64,000 bases of DNA from contig JAJEKV010000205.1 of assembly GCA_021234155.1 (NCBI GenBank), forward strand, positions 977,501 to 1,041,500, read 5' to 3'. Source of the stretch: Isoetes taiwanensis (Eukaryota > Streptophyta > Lycopodiopsida > Isoetales > Isoetaceae). Below are positions 1 through 10,788 of this stretch, one piece after another; the stretch's first letter is position 1; the number at the start of each line of letters is the position of its first letter. The translations under genes and the position numbers were made by a program. Below the pieces are notes generated by a model. That model searched no databases. It saw nothing but the letters and a program-made list of their open reading frames with translations, and was not told the DNA's origin.

Positions 1-1574
1 AAATAGAAGTTTTTGTGCGTTGAATAAGATCCATAGCATCACCTGTCATGACCGTGTCATCTACATATAAAAGAATGATGGCAACCTGCGAACCATGAAG
101 CTGATAGTAGAGGCTAGGATCAGCCCTAGACCTGAGGAACCCTAAATTTTCTAGATATCCATTTATCTTGTGGTTCCAGCAACGTGGAGCTTGCTTTTAG
201 TCCATAAATGCTTTTGTGGAGTTTGCATACATAATCTGGATGCTCCTTACTGACAAAACCTGGAGGCTGCTGCATATACAATTCTTCCTCAAGATCTCCA
301 TTTAAGAATGCTGACTTGAAATCAAAGTGGTGAACTGGCCAAGAATTTTGGGCAGCCAAAGCAAGAACTGCTCTCAAAGTGTCAAGCCTAACAACTGGGG
401 AGAAGACTTCATTGTAGTCAAATCCTTCTTGTTGAGTATAACCTTTGGCAACCAACCTGGCCTTGTATCTGTTTACTGTCCCATCTGCTCTATATTTTGT
501 TCTAAACAGCCATTTTGCCCCAATGATATTATGCCCTGATGGTTTAGGAACCAATGTCCAAGTGACCTGTTTGTCCATGGCTTCCAACTCTTCTTCCATT
601 GCCCGAATCCAATGAGAGTGTTTAGCTGCCTGATTGTAGTAGATAGGATCTCGATCATGCAAAACTTTGGTCATGAGAGCAAAATCACAGTAGGAAACAT
701 CATGAGAAATAGCTGGTTGGGTGTACTGGAGTTCATCAGCTTCATTTAATTCTAGAATGGTGAGAGGTGGTGGAGTGGAGGTATCAATAGGTTCAGGTGG
801 ATAGTCTAGAGGCTCATACTCAGCATAGGGATTGGAAGAAGTAGGAACAGATGTAGAAGTTGAGGGTAGAACAGGATCTGTAGAGTCAAAAGAATGGCAT
901 AGGAATAGGCTGGGGTGAAATGGACTGAGTAGACTGAGATATAGAAGGGGAAACCGATGGAGAATGTTCAGAATGGTCAATATCTTCAAGGTTAATGATT
1001 AGTTTGTCATAATCAACTGGTGTCATAGACTCAGAAAAATCATATTTATCATCTTCACAAAAATGCATGCTTCGAGAAGCAAAGATCTTTTGACTAACGG
1101 ATCATAACAGCGCCATGCCTTCATATTTGGTGTGTAACCCACAAAGATGACTTTGAGTGCCCTATCAGAAAGTTTTCCATGCTTTTGCAGAATTTCCCTT
1201 GGGTAAGTAGCATACCCAACACATCCAAATACCCTGAGATGAGAAATATCAGGTTTGACATTATATAGAGCTTCAAATGGAGTCTTCAAGTTCAGAGACT
1301 TGGTAGGTGCCCTGTTTGAGAGATAACAGGCTGTAAGAACAGCCTCTGCCCAGAAGTTTGCTGGTAAATCCTTATGTTTTAACATGCTCCTTGCAAGGTC
1401 TAACAAAGTTCTGTGCTTGCGCTCAGCAACCCCATTTTGGGAATGTGCATATGGGACAATGTGTTGCCTATGAATGCCTTTCAGCTGAAGGTACTCTGAA
1501 AATTCTGAAGATATAAGCTCCTTGGCGTTATCAGACCCGGAGAGCTTTGATGGAAGTGGAGAATTGATTCTCAA
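1..1574 (-). pseudogene. Copia integrase C-half and reverse transcriptase, frameshifted
   Basis: From 1574 the frame resumes in the integrase core with SDNAKEL and NGVAERKHRTLLDLARS (catalytic Asp and Glu region), and ends near 1025. A short acidic linker follows in another frame (886-1068). The reverse transcriptase then starts upstream of 700 with WIRAMEEELEAMDKQVTW, AKWLFRTKYRADG and FDFKSAFLNGDLEEE. An extra base near 190, after IYGLK, shifts the frame again. The active-site motif YVDD is readable on the minus strand at about 52-63 in the new frame. RNase H would lie left of position 1. At least four frameshifts make this a pseudogene. Confidence 0.88.
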
Positions 1575-3207
1575 CTAAGGCACTGAAAGTTTTAAAAACA
1601 GAAAGTGCTTGAGACTTAAATTTGAGTGTATAGAGCCATGTAAATCTGCTGAAATCATCCACAAACAGAATGAAATACCTGCTTCCCCCTAAGGATGAAA
1701 TAGGCAGATGACAAATGTCAGTGTGAATAAGCTCGAGAGGAGTGGTAGCTCGAAATGTGGCATGCTGAGGATAAGGGGCTTGAATTTGCTTGCCAAGTCT
1801 GCAAGCATGACAATGATGATGATAATCTTTAAGAAGAGGTAAACCCTTGACCATCCCTAACCTTGATGCTATTACTAGAGCAGGAATATTCACATGACCA
1901 TACCTGTCATGCCAAAGAACTTCAGGAATGGGTGAAGAGCCGGCTGCAAAAGAAACTTGATTGGAAGGAATGTTTGAAGACTTCCTTGTGTGAAGAACAT
2001 ACAAGCCTTCTGGAGTTAATCTTCCTTGCGCTACAGGTTGAAGCTTATCAATGTCCACAAAGTGCAAAGGGTTCTTTCTGAAGATGTGTACTAAGCCTCC
2101 AACAAATAGTACAGAAAACCCTAATTGTTTATCAAATTGACTAACACTGAGAAGATTAACCAGCAGACCTGGTACCAATAGAACATCCTTTAATTGTAAA
2201 GTAGCAGCATGCTCTAATTCAATTTGTACTGTGCCCTTTCCTTGAGATCTGCTCAAGTTCCCATCAGCCATTTTGACAATGGTGGAATTGTGTTGTTGCA
2301 GAGTTGAAAATACACTTTGATTTCCTGCCAAATGTTTAGTAGCCCCTGAATCAATCAGCCAAACCTCCTCTTGATCAAGATGACTGGCTGCAAGTGCCAG
2401 AAACTGTTCTTCAAGGTCTTCCACAGAAATTTGAGAAACTTGAGCACTCATTTCTTCAACTTTACCAGAACTTTTGTCTTTAGATTCAGATGACTTGGAT
2501 GAACCATATTTAGCAAGATCTCTTTGCATTTTTCTACACTGGTGTTTCATATGTCCTTTCTTGTTACAATACCAACACGAGAAAGGTTCTCGAGTTGAAG
2601 AAGACTCAGATGACTTGACTGATGGAGAAGAGGTACCTTTGGTGTTGGAATAATGTGCTTTTTCAGTATCAGCAGACCGCTTAAGTTCTCTCTCCTCTTC
2701 TAAGAGTTGTTGTTGCAGATGTGCAAGATCAACCTTCAGATCATGCTGCAACTTATAGAATTTGACAATGTGTCTATACTCATCTGGCAAACCATTTAGG
2801 GCATAAAGTATCAACCGAGAATCTTTCATCTCCCCACCAGCTGCTCTGTATTCTTCATTGGCACAATCCACAAGCCTGAGTTGGTCTAAATTTGTCTGAA
2901 CAATCAGCTGCTGTCCTTCTCCTTTAATGACACACTTCTTGTGAAGAAATTGAAAAGCAGACTTAAAATCAGTGAAGTCTTTTATGTCCATTAAGAAGTC
3001 TGTACAAATACAGGCTCTGAGATGATTCAATGCATAAAAATCACTCTTCTCCTCTTCTGGAGTTGTGGGAGACCATTTTGGATCAAGAACAGGACTCAAA
3101 TCTCTGAGGTTGAGATTTGTCTTGAATGCTTCACGCCAGGTGAAGTAATTTTTCTCATCTAGAACAGGGTGCTGGAAATATTTCCAGGGGTCTTGTGATA
3201 CAGCCAT
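1531..3207 (-). pseudogene. Copia gag-protease-integrase (first part of polyprotein)
   Basis: A 558-residue open frame starts with MAVSQDPWKYF at 3207. It has a gag domain over about residues 1-190, then a CCHC knuckle (CWYCNKKGHMKHQC, about 210-225). The aspartic protease has the catalytic triad in LIDSGATKH (about 285). A GAG-pre-integrase zinc region (WHDRYGH...CHAC, about 430-475) precedes the start of the integrase core, including HTDICHLP and FVDDFSRFTW. The frame is lost shortly before the second catalytic Asp and resumes in another frame at 1574, so the polyprotein is broken by a frameshift near 1560. It acts, when intact, in virus-like particle formation and cDNA integration. Confidence 0.9.
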
Positions 3208-3340
3208 AATGACGACCAGATCTTGGTCAGGAATGACAGAAATAACTTCAACACTAGATCAACAGATCTAGCGCAAATAGAGACAAATCCAACAGAATAG
3301 TCGCAAATCCGACACAGATTTATCAAAACCGAGTAAATCC

Positions 3341-3440
3341 GGCACAATTCCAGCAAATCCGGCACAATTTCAGCAAATCCGGCACAATTCCAGCAGATCC
3401 GGCACAATTCCAGCAAATCCGGCACAATTTCAGCAAACTG
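3341..3440. repeat. 20-bp tandem repeat in copia leader, 5 copies
   Basis: Five consecutive 20-bp units based on GGCACAATTCCAGCAAATCC occupy exactly 100 bp, with one to three changes per unit. More diverged copies continue down to about 3300. The array lies between the primer binding site and the gag start. Minus-strand translation gives a leucine- and cysteine-rich periodic peptide that is probably not a protein. Confidence 0.9.
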
Positions 3441-3575
3441 GCGAAAAAAAAAAAATTTCAAATCTCACCTTCAATCTTTGTAGAATCCTCCAACAGATCG
3501 TCCTGATTTTTAATTCATTTAATCAGGGATTGCGCTTCAATCATCTTGCACTCACTTCATTTGGAAAATAGCCTC

Positions 3576-3587
3576 GCTCTGATACCA
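3576..3587 (-). other. Primer binding site (initiator tRNA-Met)
   Basis: The minus strand reads TGGTATCAGAGC directly after the LTR's terminal CA. It is complementary to the 3' end of plant initiator tRNA-Met, the usual primer of plant copia elements. Confidence 0.9.
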
Positions 3588-3820
3588 TGAAAACCGTCTG
3601 GATCGATGAATATATTCCAGTATATGAAGAAGATACAAGGTAAAACTAAGAAAAACAAGACAGAGTGCCTTCCGGCCAAACTCTCCCTCAAGCTCACACA
3701 CTCGATATCCGATAATACCTGAGATCAAGGCTTATATACGCCTATGTCTACAGTACATATGAAATACGTATACTGTTACGTATCTAGTCATCCTAATACG
3801 TATATGTCTAATGTTTAACA
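3588..3820 (-). repeat. LTR of the truncated copia element
   Basis: On the minus strand this 233-bp block starts TGTTAAACA and ends GGTTTTCA, immediately followed by the primer binding site. It is therefore the element's 5' LTR. TG...CA ends and short length fit Ty1/copia. The partner LTR is outside the window, so divergence and target duplication cannot be checked; the base run ACTAT directly to its right is the candidate duplication. Confidence 0.85.
3731..3738 (-). promoter_or_regulatory. Candidate TATA box in copia LTR
   Basis: The minus strand reads TATATAAG in the middle of the LTR, where a Pol II core promoter for the genomic RNA is expected. The assignment is by motif and position only. 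Confidence 0.5.
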
Positions 3821-4059
3821 ACTATATACAGGAGAGGATTGGTCTTCACTTATGCATGCAATGCCTCTGATCACAAAGCATAGACAGTATGGAAAGATCA
3901 AATCGGCCAATTGTGTCTCTATCATATTTAAGCTTTCAACTGTTAAAAAGTAAGATGAATTTGATTATATGATACAAGGATGCAAAATGTACAATGTGAT
4001 GCCAGTTTTTCTTTCTAAGAAACTGACCATATGAGCAATGACGATATAGCAAAATTCTC

Positions 4060-6466
4060 TCACATGTCGAGGACAATATCCCTTCTTATAATGTTAGGTT
4101 TGGATGATGAGTTGAGATGTGGGCAGGTTCTTCTGTTGTGGTTGGACTGGTTACAACAACTACATCGGTAAGCACCACGTTCACATTGTTGTCTAGGTGT
4201 CATATTACTTGGGCAACTAATTGTACTATGACCCAGCTTCCCACATTGACTGCAGCGGTATGGTCGGGGGCCATCAGCAGGTGGCTTCATCTCCTTCCGA
4301 GTTGGACAATAGTTTTTCCGATGACCTTCCAGACCACAAAACTTGCAAAAATACTTCACCCCTACAGAATTAAATGTTCAATACATAAAGCCAATGTTAG
4401 CATGGAAAAGTAAAAGATGTGAAGTATGAGACTTACTAATAAGGTAAATTCTCACATAGACACAATAGTCTTAAAGAACACTATACGTGAATGGACTAAA
4501 AAGAAGATACCAGGGTAAGGGTTGTATATACCTTTCATCCTGATGCTTCTTTTCAATCTGTTCTCTGGATTCATGAAGAATGCTTTCTGCTTTGCCGAGA
4601 TATGTTTTCTAGCCTCCTCTGTGCTCTTTGCTTTCTGCGGGATGAACTTTAGTAACCAAGAATTACAATTTCATATTCTTATAAAGGATGCATTTTCCCA
4701 CCTTAATTGCTGCAACCCTTTGTGCACGTAATGCGGGATTCTTATGTAACTCCTTCATTCTGCTACTTATAGAACCAGTTCGCCTCTCAAGGTCCTGCAT
4801 CATTATCGAGATTGATGATTATAAGTGAAAGCTTAAGCGTTTAACAACATTTTCAATCGATATAAATGCACTCATCATGTTTTCAGGACTTAAAAAATAT
4901 AGATTCAGAAACAAGATTAAAAAAAAAAAAGACCTTGAGAGATTGACTAATCTTCTGACGAATCTCAGTTGATAATGGCCCATATGTCCGCTTCCATTGG
5001 GCTTTAACAGGTATATTCATCTCCTCAATCACTTTATCATCAGGAACCTTAATGGTTGTGCTGCAGGATTACAAATAAGAAAATTTAATACAAGTTACAT
5101 GATACATAGAAAGGAGGAGGAAAGCGCATTACTATAAATGTGTCTTTTCCCAGAGCGAAACACTAACAGGTCCCCCCCATGTAACACGCCTTCCTGAACA
5201 CCCAAGACAGGTGGTAATACCCTGCAGATAAGGACATCTACAATTCATGACTGATAGGCAATCACGTTGTTTTATTGACTGTCACAGTCTGCTCATTTAG
5301 CTTGGATAATATTTTCATTTCAAATAATAATGCCATGGCAATTGGTTGAACGGAATTAATGATTGGAACTTTTTCCATTAGTCATCATTAAAGCTGTGGG
5401 ATATATTATAGTAGTAGACCTCTAACGCTATGGGTGTATATTCCACGCAGAGAAATATTTTTTACAGCTGCAACTATGATTACCTTGCCTAAACAACATA
5501 GACATGTAGCATTTGGTCCACAGATGTCACATTTGTCACATGGAATGTATCCTCGTCCTCGACAACTGGGGCAAGGTAACTCTTTTACATATTTCCCAAC
5601 TTGAAGTGTGCCAAGGGAGTGTTTCCTGAAACTGATAGGTCAAAAAACCTTCCAGGTATTATGTATATGCAAATACGCTAAGAATGAAGTATGCTTAATT
5701 TGCTAGAGGAAACTAAGTCTCGAAGTGTTCCACGTCACGCCATGACCTGACTATAACACAAAATTGTCCTTGAGGCTTGGAGTAAGATTTAGGCAGGATA
5801 GATGATTTATAGTGACTTCAACTGGTGGAAATCCTATTATCTGTTGGCCATGCGTGGGATCTTGAAGATACCAAGAAATGTGATACTTGTTAAGAAAATA
5901 CTCAATTAACCAACAGAGTCACACACCTGGAAGCTTTTGTCTCCAAGTCAAGGATGTCTTGAAAAGAGTCCCAGCGGACCTGTTATACACAAAAGGCATT
6001 TAATAATTCTTCAAGGACTTAAAACAGCCTAAATAGACATGCTTCCACAATCATAAATACAAGTTGTCTTTTCATAGGTTACTGCTTAATGAAACTATCT
6101 GGTCTGGACTCGTAAGACAGAGTGAATGTTATCATATAAAGCGTAAAGATCATAAACCCAAAATTAAAACCAGACTTGAACAATCACAATGGTCTTATGG
6201 GTTCTTCTTATTGCAACATGAAAGAAGAACAGAGTGTGATGGTCTGATCAAATTTTGAAGGAATTGGAAAATACCAAGACAGGCGACGAGGTAAGCAGAT
6301 TTGTTGAAGAACCCACATCCACAACAGCATGTGCCAGTCTGACGTTGCGTGGTATGACAGAAAGGACTCGGAAAAAGGAGGAAGAAATGGCATTGTTGCG
6401 CCATGTACAAATCCGATTCGACCTAATAAAGCTGAGCTCAAAGGAAGCAAAATGCGAATCCGCCAT
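4060..6466 (-). CDS. DnaJ-type zinc-finger, NUMOD3-like and CCHC zinc-knuckle protein (8 exons)
   Basis: Eight exons join in frame to 368 residues plus stop: 6275-6466, 5927-5979, 5484-5631, 5133-5221, 4934-5060, 4702-4794, 4532-4634 and 4060-4361. Every junction is GT-AG and the summed length is divisible by three. Residues 1-60 are rich in Ser, Arg and Val with few acidic residues, like an organelle transit peptide. Residues 102-139 carry a DnaJ-type cysteine-rich region (CPSCRGRG, CDKCDICG, CLCCLGKG, CLGCSGRR). Residues about 175-260 are basic, helical and periodic (STEIRQKISQSLK, EARKHISAKQKAF), resembling NUMOD3 DNA-binding repeats. Residues 274-348 hold three CX2CX4HX4C knuckles. Plant relatives are annotated DnaJ-related proteins without a J domain. 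Role is inferred: plastid nucleic-acid binding or redox chaperoning. No internal stop is seen, so the gene looks functional. The start is the first ATG of the open exon. Confidence 0.88.
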
Positions 6467-7251
6467 AGCTGCTACATTGGTCCCTGAGCATGTCTAGGAA
6501 ATTCAAGCTCCGGCCAAGGTTCCGCCAGAGCAAAATGTGTGGAGAAGATCGCTTAAGACCACGTAAGCATGTTACCGTGTACATCCCTTCGTGGGAGATT
6601 TCTTCTGATGATCTAGGCCGTCAGATGCAGAAACGTGGCAAATTTAGAGCCACAAAATCTCCGCGATGTAGCTTGTGGTGGTCCTACGTGTCCAAGGTCA
6701 TGGGGTTCAGATCATTTAAATAATTTTAGCAACTTAGAAATTGCTAACTTAATGGTGTGTCTCCTCTTGAAGCCATGAGTTTTTCATTGTGTTGAAGGCG
6801 TGTGCGTGTGACTGTGAGTGTTTGTGTTCGTGTGCATATTTTTGATATCTTGACATTTGTGAGAATTGATACTTGGTTGGGGCCCAATAACTCGTGTTCG
6901 ACATAGATCATTGCGGTTGCTTTCGGGCCATGATTGAAATTTCAAATTAGAAGTGTGTCTATTCTCGAGCCATTAGTTCATGATTGTTGTGCTTGCATTT
7001 GTGGTTGTGTTGACACATATCATAACTGATGTTTTGTCCCACAATTTTAAGAACATCATTTGAAGTTATGTTTTGCTCCCTCATTATAAAGTAAATTGAT
7101 TAGATTAATAACTTGGAGTCCTAAGGGGAACTGATTTGGTTGTATCAAAGGCACGACGAATCATAATTAAAAAGAAAGAAAAAAAGAAAAAAGAAATAGA
7201 AAGAAAGAATAAAAGAAAAGAAAAAAGAGTTTAGGTTATTATAAAAAGATA
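6467..7251. other. Upstream region of the zinc-finger gene, no gene seen
   Basis: This stretch precedes the start codon of the minus-strand zinc-finger gene and should hold its promoter. A 77-codon plus-strand frame at 6490-6723 has no recognisable motif. A purine-rich run of about 80 bp (AAAGAAAGAA type) lies at 7165-7240. Confidence 0.5.
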
Positions 7252-7540
7252 AGATAAGATAAAGATTTTTATGTCCACAGGGACCAATCGCACCATGGGA
7301 TGGGAATAAAGATAGATAGATAGTATTTTAACGTCACGCCACTAGGCAGCATCCAACTGGACATGTGACCACACACCACACTACATTGCTTGGTTGGGCC
7401 CTGCCCCCAACCACTTTACATTGCGTCTGTGGGTTTTGACACCCAACAGTTCAGAGTGCGATTCTGGGCGGTCTCGAACTCGAGACCTATAGTTGCTAGA
7501 CCTAGTGTGTTACCACTAGACTAAAGCAAAGGGCATAAGC
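7252..7540 (-). mobile_element. tRNA-derived SINE
   Basis: Read on the minus strand, the 5' part has a Pol III A-box-like TTTAGTCTAGTGGTAA (near 7520) and a B-box-like GAGTTCGAGACC (near 7470), about 40 bp apart as in a tRNA. A roughly 200-bp unrelated body follows. The 3' end is CGATTGGTCCCTGTGGACAT plus a short (ATCTT)n tail. The last 45 bp closely resemble the 3' end of the LINE remnant at 49690-49740, suggesting it uses that LINE's machinery. The exact 5' boundary and target duplication were not resolved. Confidence 0.75.
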
Positions 7541-7840
7541 CCAGGCAAAACTCAGGGGCTATGCCTCATAAGAAATCATAACAGTAGTAATAAAGAAAAG
7601 AGTGAAACAAAACAAAACCCTGGGGAGCAGCTAAAAGTAACCCACCCAGGGGTTTTGAGGCCACTGGCTAAGGATGATTGTTGTATCTCTCTGATACACT
7701 GCCCATTTTTTTCTAAAGCCTTGCCTCTCAAACCCTGCATAGCTTCTCACGTCGTCGGGTTAACTGAACTGGGGAGAGGTCCTCTTGTACTGAAAAATTA
7801 GTGCTCTTGAGGTGACTCCCATGTTGTAGCACATGCAGCC

Positions 7841-7873
7841 CATTCTGGTGAGAGACTCGTCTAGACGGGAAAA
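7841..7873 (+). repeat. 33-bp direct repeat, copy 1
   Basis: The 33-bp block CATTCTGGTGAGAGACTCGT (first 20 bases) is identical to 8734-8766. It contains the palindrome GTCTAGAC. Confidence 0.85.
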
Positions 7874-8354
7874 CCGGAGATAGATAGGCATATCTTTCAT
7901 CACAGCAGTATATACAACGTTTTGGAATATCCAAGTGGGGTAGCCGACCATAGGAACCTTATCGGACTACCCCTGAAAAAGAAAAACACAAGGACCTAGT
8001 CCATGTAGGATGTGGAGAGCGGTCTTTGCATGGAGAAGGGGCCAAAGAGAAAGCGCCCGTCAGGGCTTATCATCGGGATAAAAACCCAGCCCTTTCGGGT
8101 TTCGAGGAAAACCCTAATGATAAGCCCCCTCGCTAGGGGGCTCCTGAAAAAACCCGGACCGCCAACCTTATGAGGAGAGGATGCAGCGTCAAAAATTCCT
8201 CGATTCCCCGGGCGGCTTAAGCGTAATGGAGTGAGCCTGCAAAGTAAAAAACTCAAAGAAAGAACCCGTTATGTGAGAGAGAAAAGGATGACTCGACACT
8301 GGAAAAACGTTAACAAGAAAGTTATAACAAGAGAACAAATACCATAAAAAGGCC

Positions 8355-8545
8355 TCCCAAAGAAAAAAAAACGGGGAGGGGCTGGTCGCAGCGTGCCACG
8401 CGAAACAAAAACACCTCCCAATGTGGAGGGGCTGTTCATCGCGAGCCACGCAACAAGACCCGCAAGGAGGGGGCTGTTCCGCACGCCCGCCGAAAAAACA
8501 AATCCTCCCATCCCGGGAGGGTTGGTCACGCCACCACGCGATATC
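8355..8545. repeat. GC-rich imperfect tandem repeat, about 4 units of 50-58 bp
   Basis: Each unit pairs a GGAGGGG-CTG core with a CACGCG motif and an A-rich spacer. The CCTCCC/GGAGG cores form small hairpins, for example CCTCCCAATGTGGAGG near 8414. Minus-strand translation shows a matching 18-residue periodicity, but there is no start or domain that argues for a protein. Confidence 0.65.
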
Positions 8546-8638
8546 AAAAAGCTGAAAAAAAGAAACTATTATGAAAAAATGCATAGCGGGAACAAGAGAT
8601 GGAGAGGGGGTGGAGGGAAGAAAGGGCGCCGACTAATT

Positions 8639-8735
8639 TGTGAGAGAACGCCGATAAGGGTGAAAGGAGGAAGATGCATATAAATAGTCTCGTCTCTCCC
8701 CAGAATGGCGATCCGACGGTGTCGAATCGCTGGCA
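8639..8735 (+). repeat. 97-bp direct repeat with TATA box and hairpin, copy 1
   Basis: The block begins TGTGAGAG and ends CTGGCA. It differs from 10692-10788 at only two positions near its left end, and the remaining 89 bp are identical. It contains GCATATAAATAG (TATA box on the plus strand) and a hairpin, GCGAT-C-CGAC / GTCG-A-ATCGC with a GGT loop. TG...CA ends suggest a very short LTR, but no target duplication or primer site was found. Confidence 0.8.
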
Positions 8736-8766
8736 TTCTGGTGAGAGACTCGTCTAGACGGGAAAA
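8734..8766 (+). repeat. 33-bp direct repeat, copy 2
   Basis: Identical to 7841-7873. Its first two bases overlap the end of the 97-bp repeat. Confidence 0.85.
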
Positions 8767-9836
8767 TCGGCCGATCCAAAGAGAACTTCCTTCTCAAAGA
8801 CCCAGGTGGTAGGAGAGGGAGAGCTGTTGGTGCAAGTTAGGTGTGACATAACGAGCATGAGCCGAAGGAGAACGCCAACGTCCGTGAGTGCGCGCAATCT
8901 CATGGTTAACACCACGAGCTGAAGCACCCCCTCCACGACCTGCATGAGTGTCATAAAGGGAAGGGTCTAAGCCAAGTGCCGTCAAGCAAAGGCACGCCTT
9001 GGGAGCTAGTGGGGCAGTCAAACGAAACCATGATTCGAGGGTAGAAAAGGAAAAAATGGTCTTAGAAAACAAGCATAAAAAGTGCAAGAGGCAAGTCTCC
9101 CTACGCCTGAAAAGATTGACCACCAGTGTTAGCCGAGATGCGTTTGAAAAAATACATGCATAGAACAAAGATTCAATTTCATAGGAAGAAGACAACTGAA
9201 GATTTGAATTCAAAAAGATGTTTTGCTAATATATCGGCAATGTAAAAAAGCTCTACAAAAAAGATGGGATAACTAATTACGAAAAAACAAAAAAACCTCA
9301 AGGGCGTGAAAAGATATCTAAGTGTAATATAGCGAACTTAAAACGTGGAAAAAAAAAAAAGCGCAACATAAATAACCTAGGAAAAGTCCCTAAATCCCTA
9401 ACATAGGAAACTAGGAGAATGACCTTATGTAAAAAGCAATGTGTAGCCCCCATCCAATCTTAAACCCATATCTAGAAATTGAAACTCAATGGTCGAACTA
9501 ATGCACCCATGACAGAGATACGACAATGGAATGCGGCAGATATATGAAGAGCAAGAAAAGAAGAAGAAAAAGAATACAATAGAGCGATATGAAGAGCACG
9601 AAAAAGAATATAATATATAGCTAAATAAAGTTCGATTGGGTGTGTTAACAAGGACTTGAACCCACGCCATTCACTTAAAAAACAGAACGCCCAACCAAAC
9701 CTCCCACAAGCTACTTGGAATAAATCATACAACCATTATTTATATAAGCGGGAAAAAACAGGGGGCCAGTTCACAGAGGCTGCATGCCGTAGAGAGAGTC
9801 CGGAGAACCCCAAAAAAGAAAGGGGAAGCGACCATA

Positions 9837-10200
9837 ATCGGAGCTGGATCGTGAAGAAGGGATGCCGACTCGGAGCCCAAAAGCCGATAAGGGCAAGATT
9901 AGAAGAGTGATGAACAGAGAGGAGATTTGGGAAAGGATACAAGCAAAGGGGGTGACTGTTTAAAGAGACCAGGGATTGAAAAAGGGCTGCACGGTGCAGA
10001 GAAATAGTGGGGAATTCAAAGAAGGAAGGAATCAAGTGAGATATGAACTGGAGCGTGAAGGAAACATGCCCAACTGAAGTTCAAGAGCAGATAAAAGAGA
10101 GTAGTCAGAGAGTAGATTAGAAAAAGTGATAAACAAAGGAGAGATTTGGGAAGGATGTAAGCAAAAGGAGCAAGTTTTTGAAGAGTTCCAGGAATCGGGA
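9837..10200. repeat. Diverged tandem duplication, unit about 205 bp
   Basis: Sequence from 9837 (GGAGCTGGATCGTGAAG...GGAGATTTGGGAAAGGATAC) is repeated from about 10043 (GAACTGGAGCGTGAAGG...GGAGATTTGGGAAGGATG). Many substitutions separate the copies. Nothing coding is evident. Confidence 0.7.
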
Positions 10201-10691
10201 GGAGTGTTACATAAAAGATAATCTGGAGAACCAGCAACGCCCGACTGCAAAAGGAACTTAAATCCACAATACAAAACAAAGAACGAAAGCAATCCCAAAA
10301 AATAAAAATCCAAGCGAACCACAACAAAGATCGCAGAGCTATTAAAATCGAATCGAGATTAAACTGAAGCTTAACAACATTATTCTGAATCAACTCAAGC
10401 CAAAAAACGTCGACGATTTAGACCAAACAAGGAGTAAGTAGAGCATCCATCAAAATTCAACAAAAAAGAAGCAAGAATCTGACGATCCTGCTTCCGATAG
10501 AACATTAAAAAACCGTGGCTCTCATGAAGAAGCAAAAAACAATCACAAGACGTACCTGCCAGAGGAGAGTGGCTATAGCGGAAAGAAGGATCAGAGTCCG
10601 AGGATAGCGAACATGCTGAGGCGTTCAAGAAAAATTGGAGCAACGTCGATGACGGGAAAGAGTTGGAAAAAAATGGGCGCACGTACACTGC

Positions 10692-10788
10692 TGTGAGAAG
10701 ACGCCGATAAGGGTGAAAGGAGGAAGATGCATATAAATAGTCTCGTCTCTCCCCAGAATGGCGATCCGACGGTGTCGAATCGCTGGCA
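10692..10788 (+). repeat. 97-bp direct repeat with TATA box and hairpin, copy 2
   Basis: Second copy of the 8639-8735 block, 2053 bp downstream in the same orientation. The flanks differ from those of copy 1. Confidence 0.8.

Larger units (their letters stand above)
1..3820 (-). mobile_element. Ty1/copia LTR retrotransposon, truncated by window edge
   Basis: The element reads on the minus strand: LTR, primer binding site, leader with tandem repeats, then gag, protease, integrase and reverse transcriptase in that order, which is the Ty1/copia order. The second LTR and RNase H lie beyond position 1. The coding region is broken by several frameshifts (near 1560, 1060, 980 and 190), so the copy is not autonomous. 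Domain order and motifs are seen directly; the assignment to Ty1/copia rests on family knowledge. Confidence 0.93.

Noticed and set aside
7464-7535. Possible functional tRNA gene (A and B boxes)
   Set aside because: The boxes are there but no cloverleaf with acceptor stem or anticodon arm can be formed; the SINE body and tail follow directly.
9655-9710. Possible second SINE (minus-strand GGGTTCAAGTCC resembles a B box)
   Set aside because: No convincing A box, tail or target duplication.
8639-10788. Complete TRIM retrotransposon with 97-bp LTRs
   Set aside because: Flanking 5-mers differ (TAATT and TCATG), no primer site matching a known tRNA and no polypurine tract.
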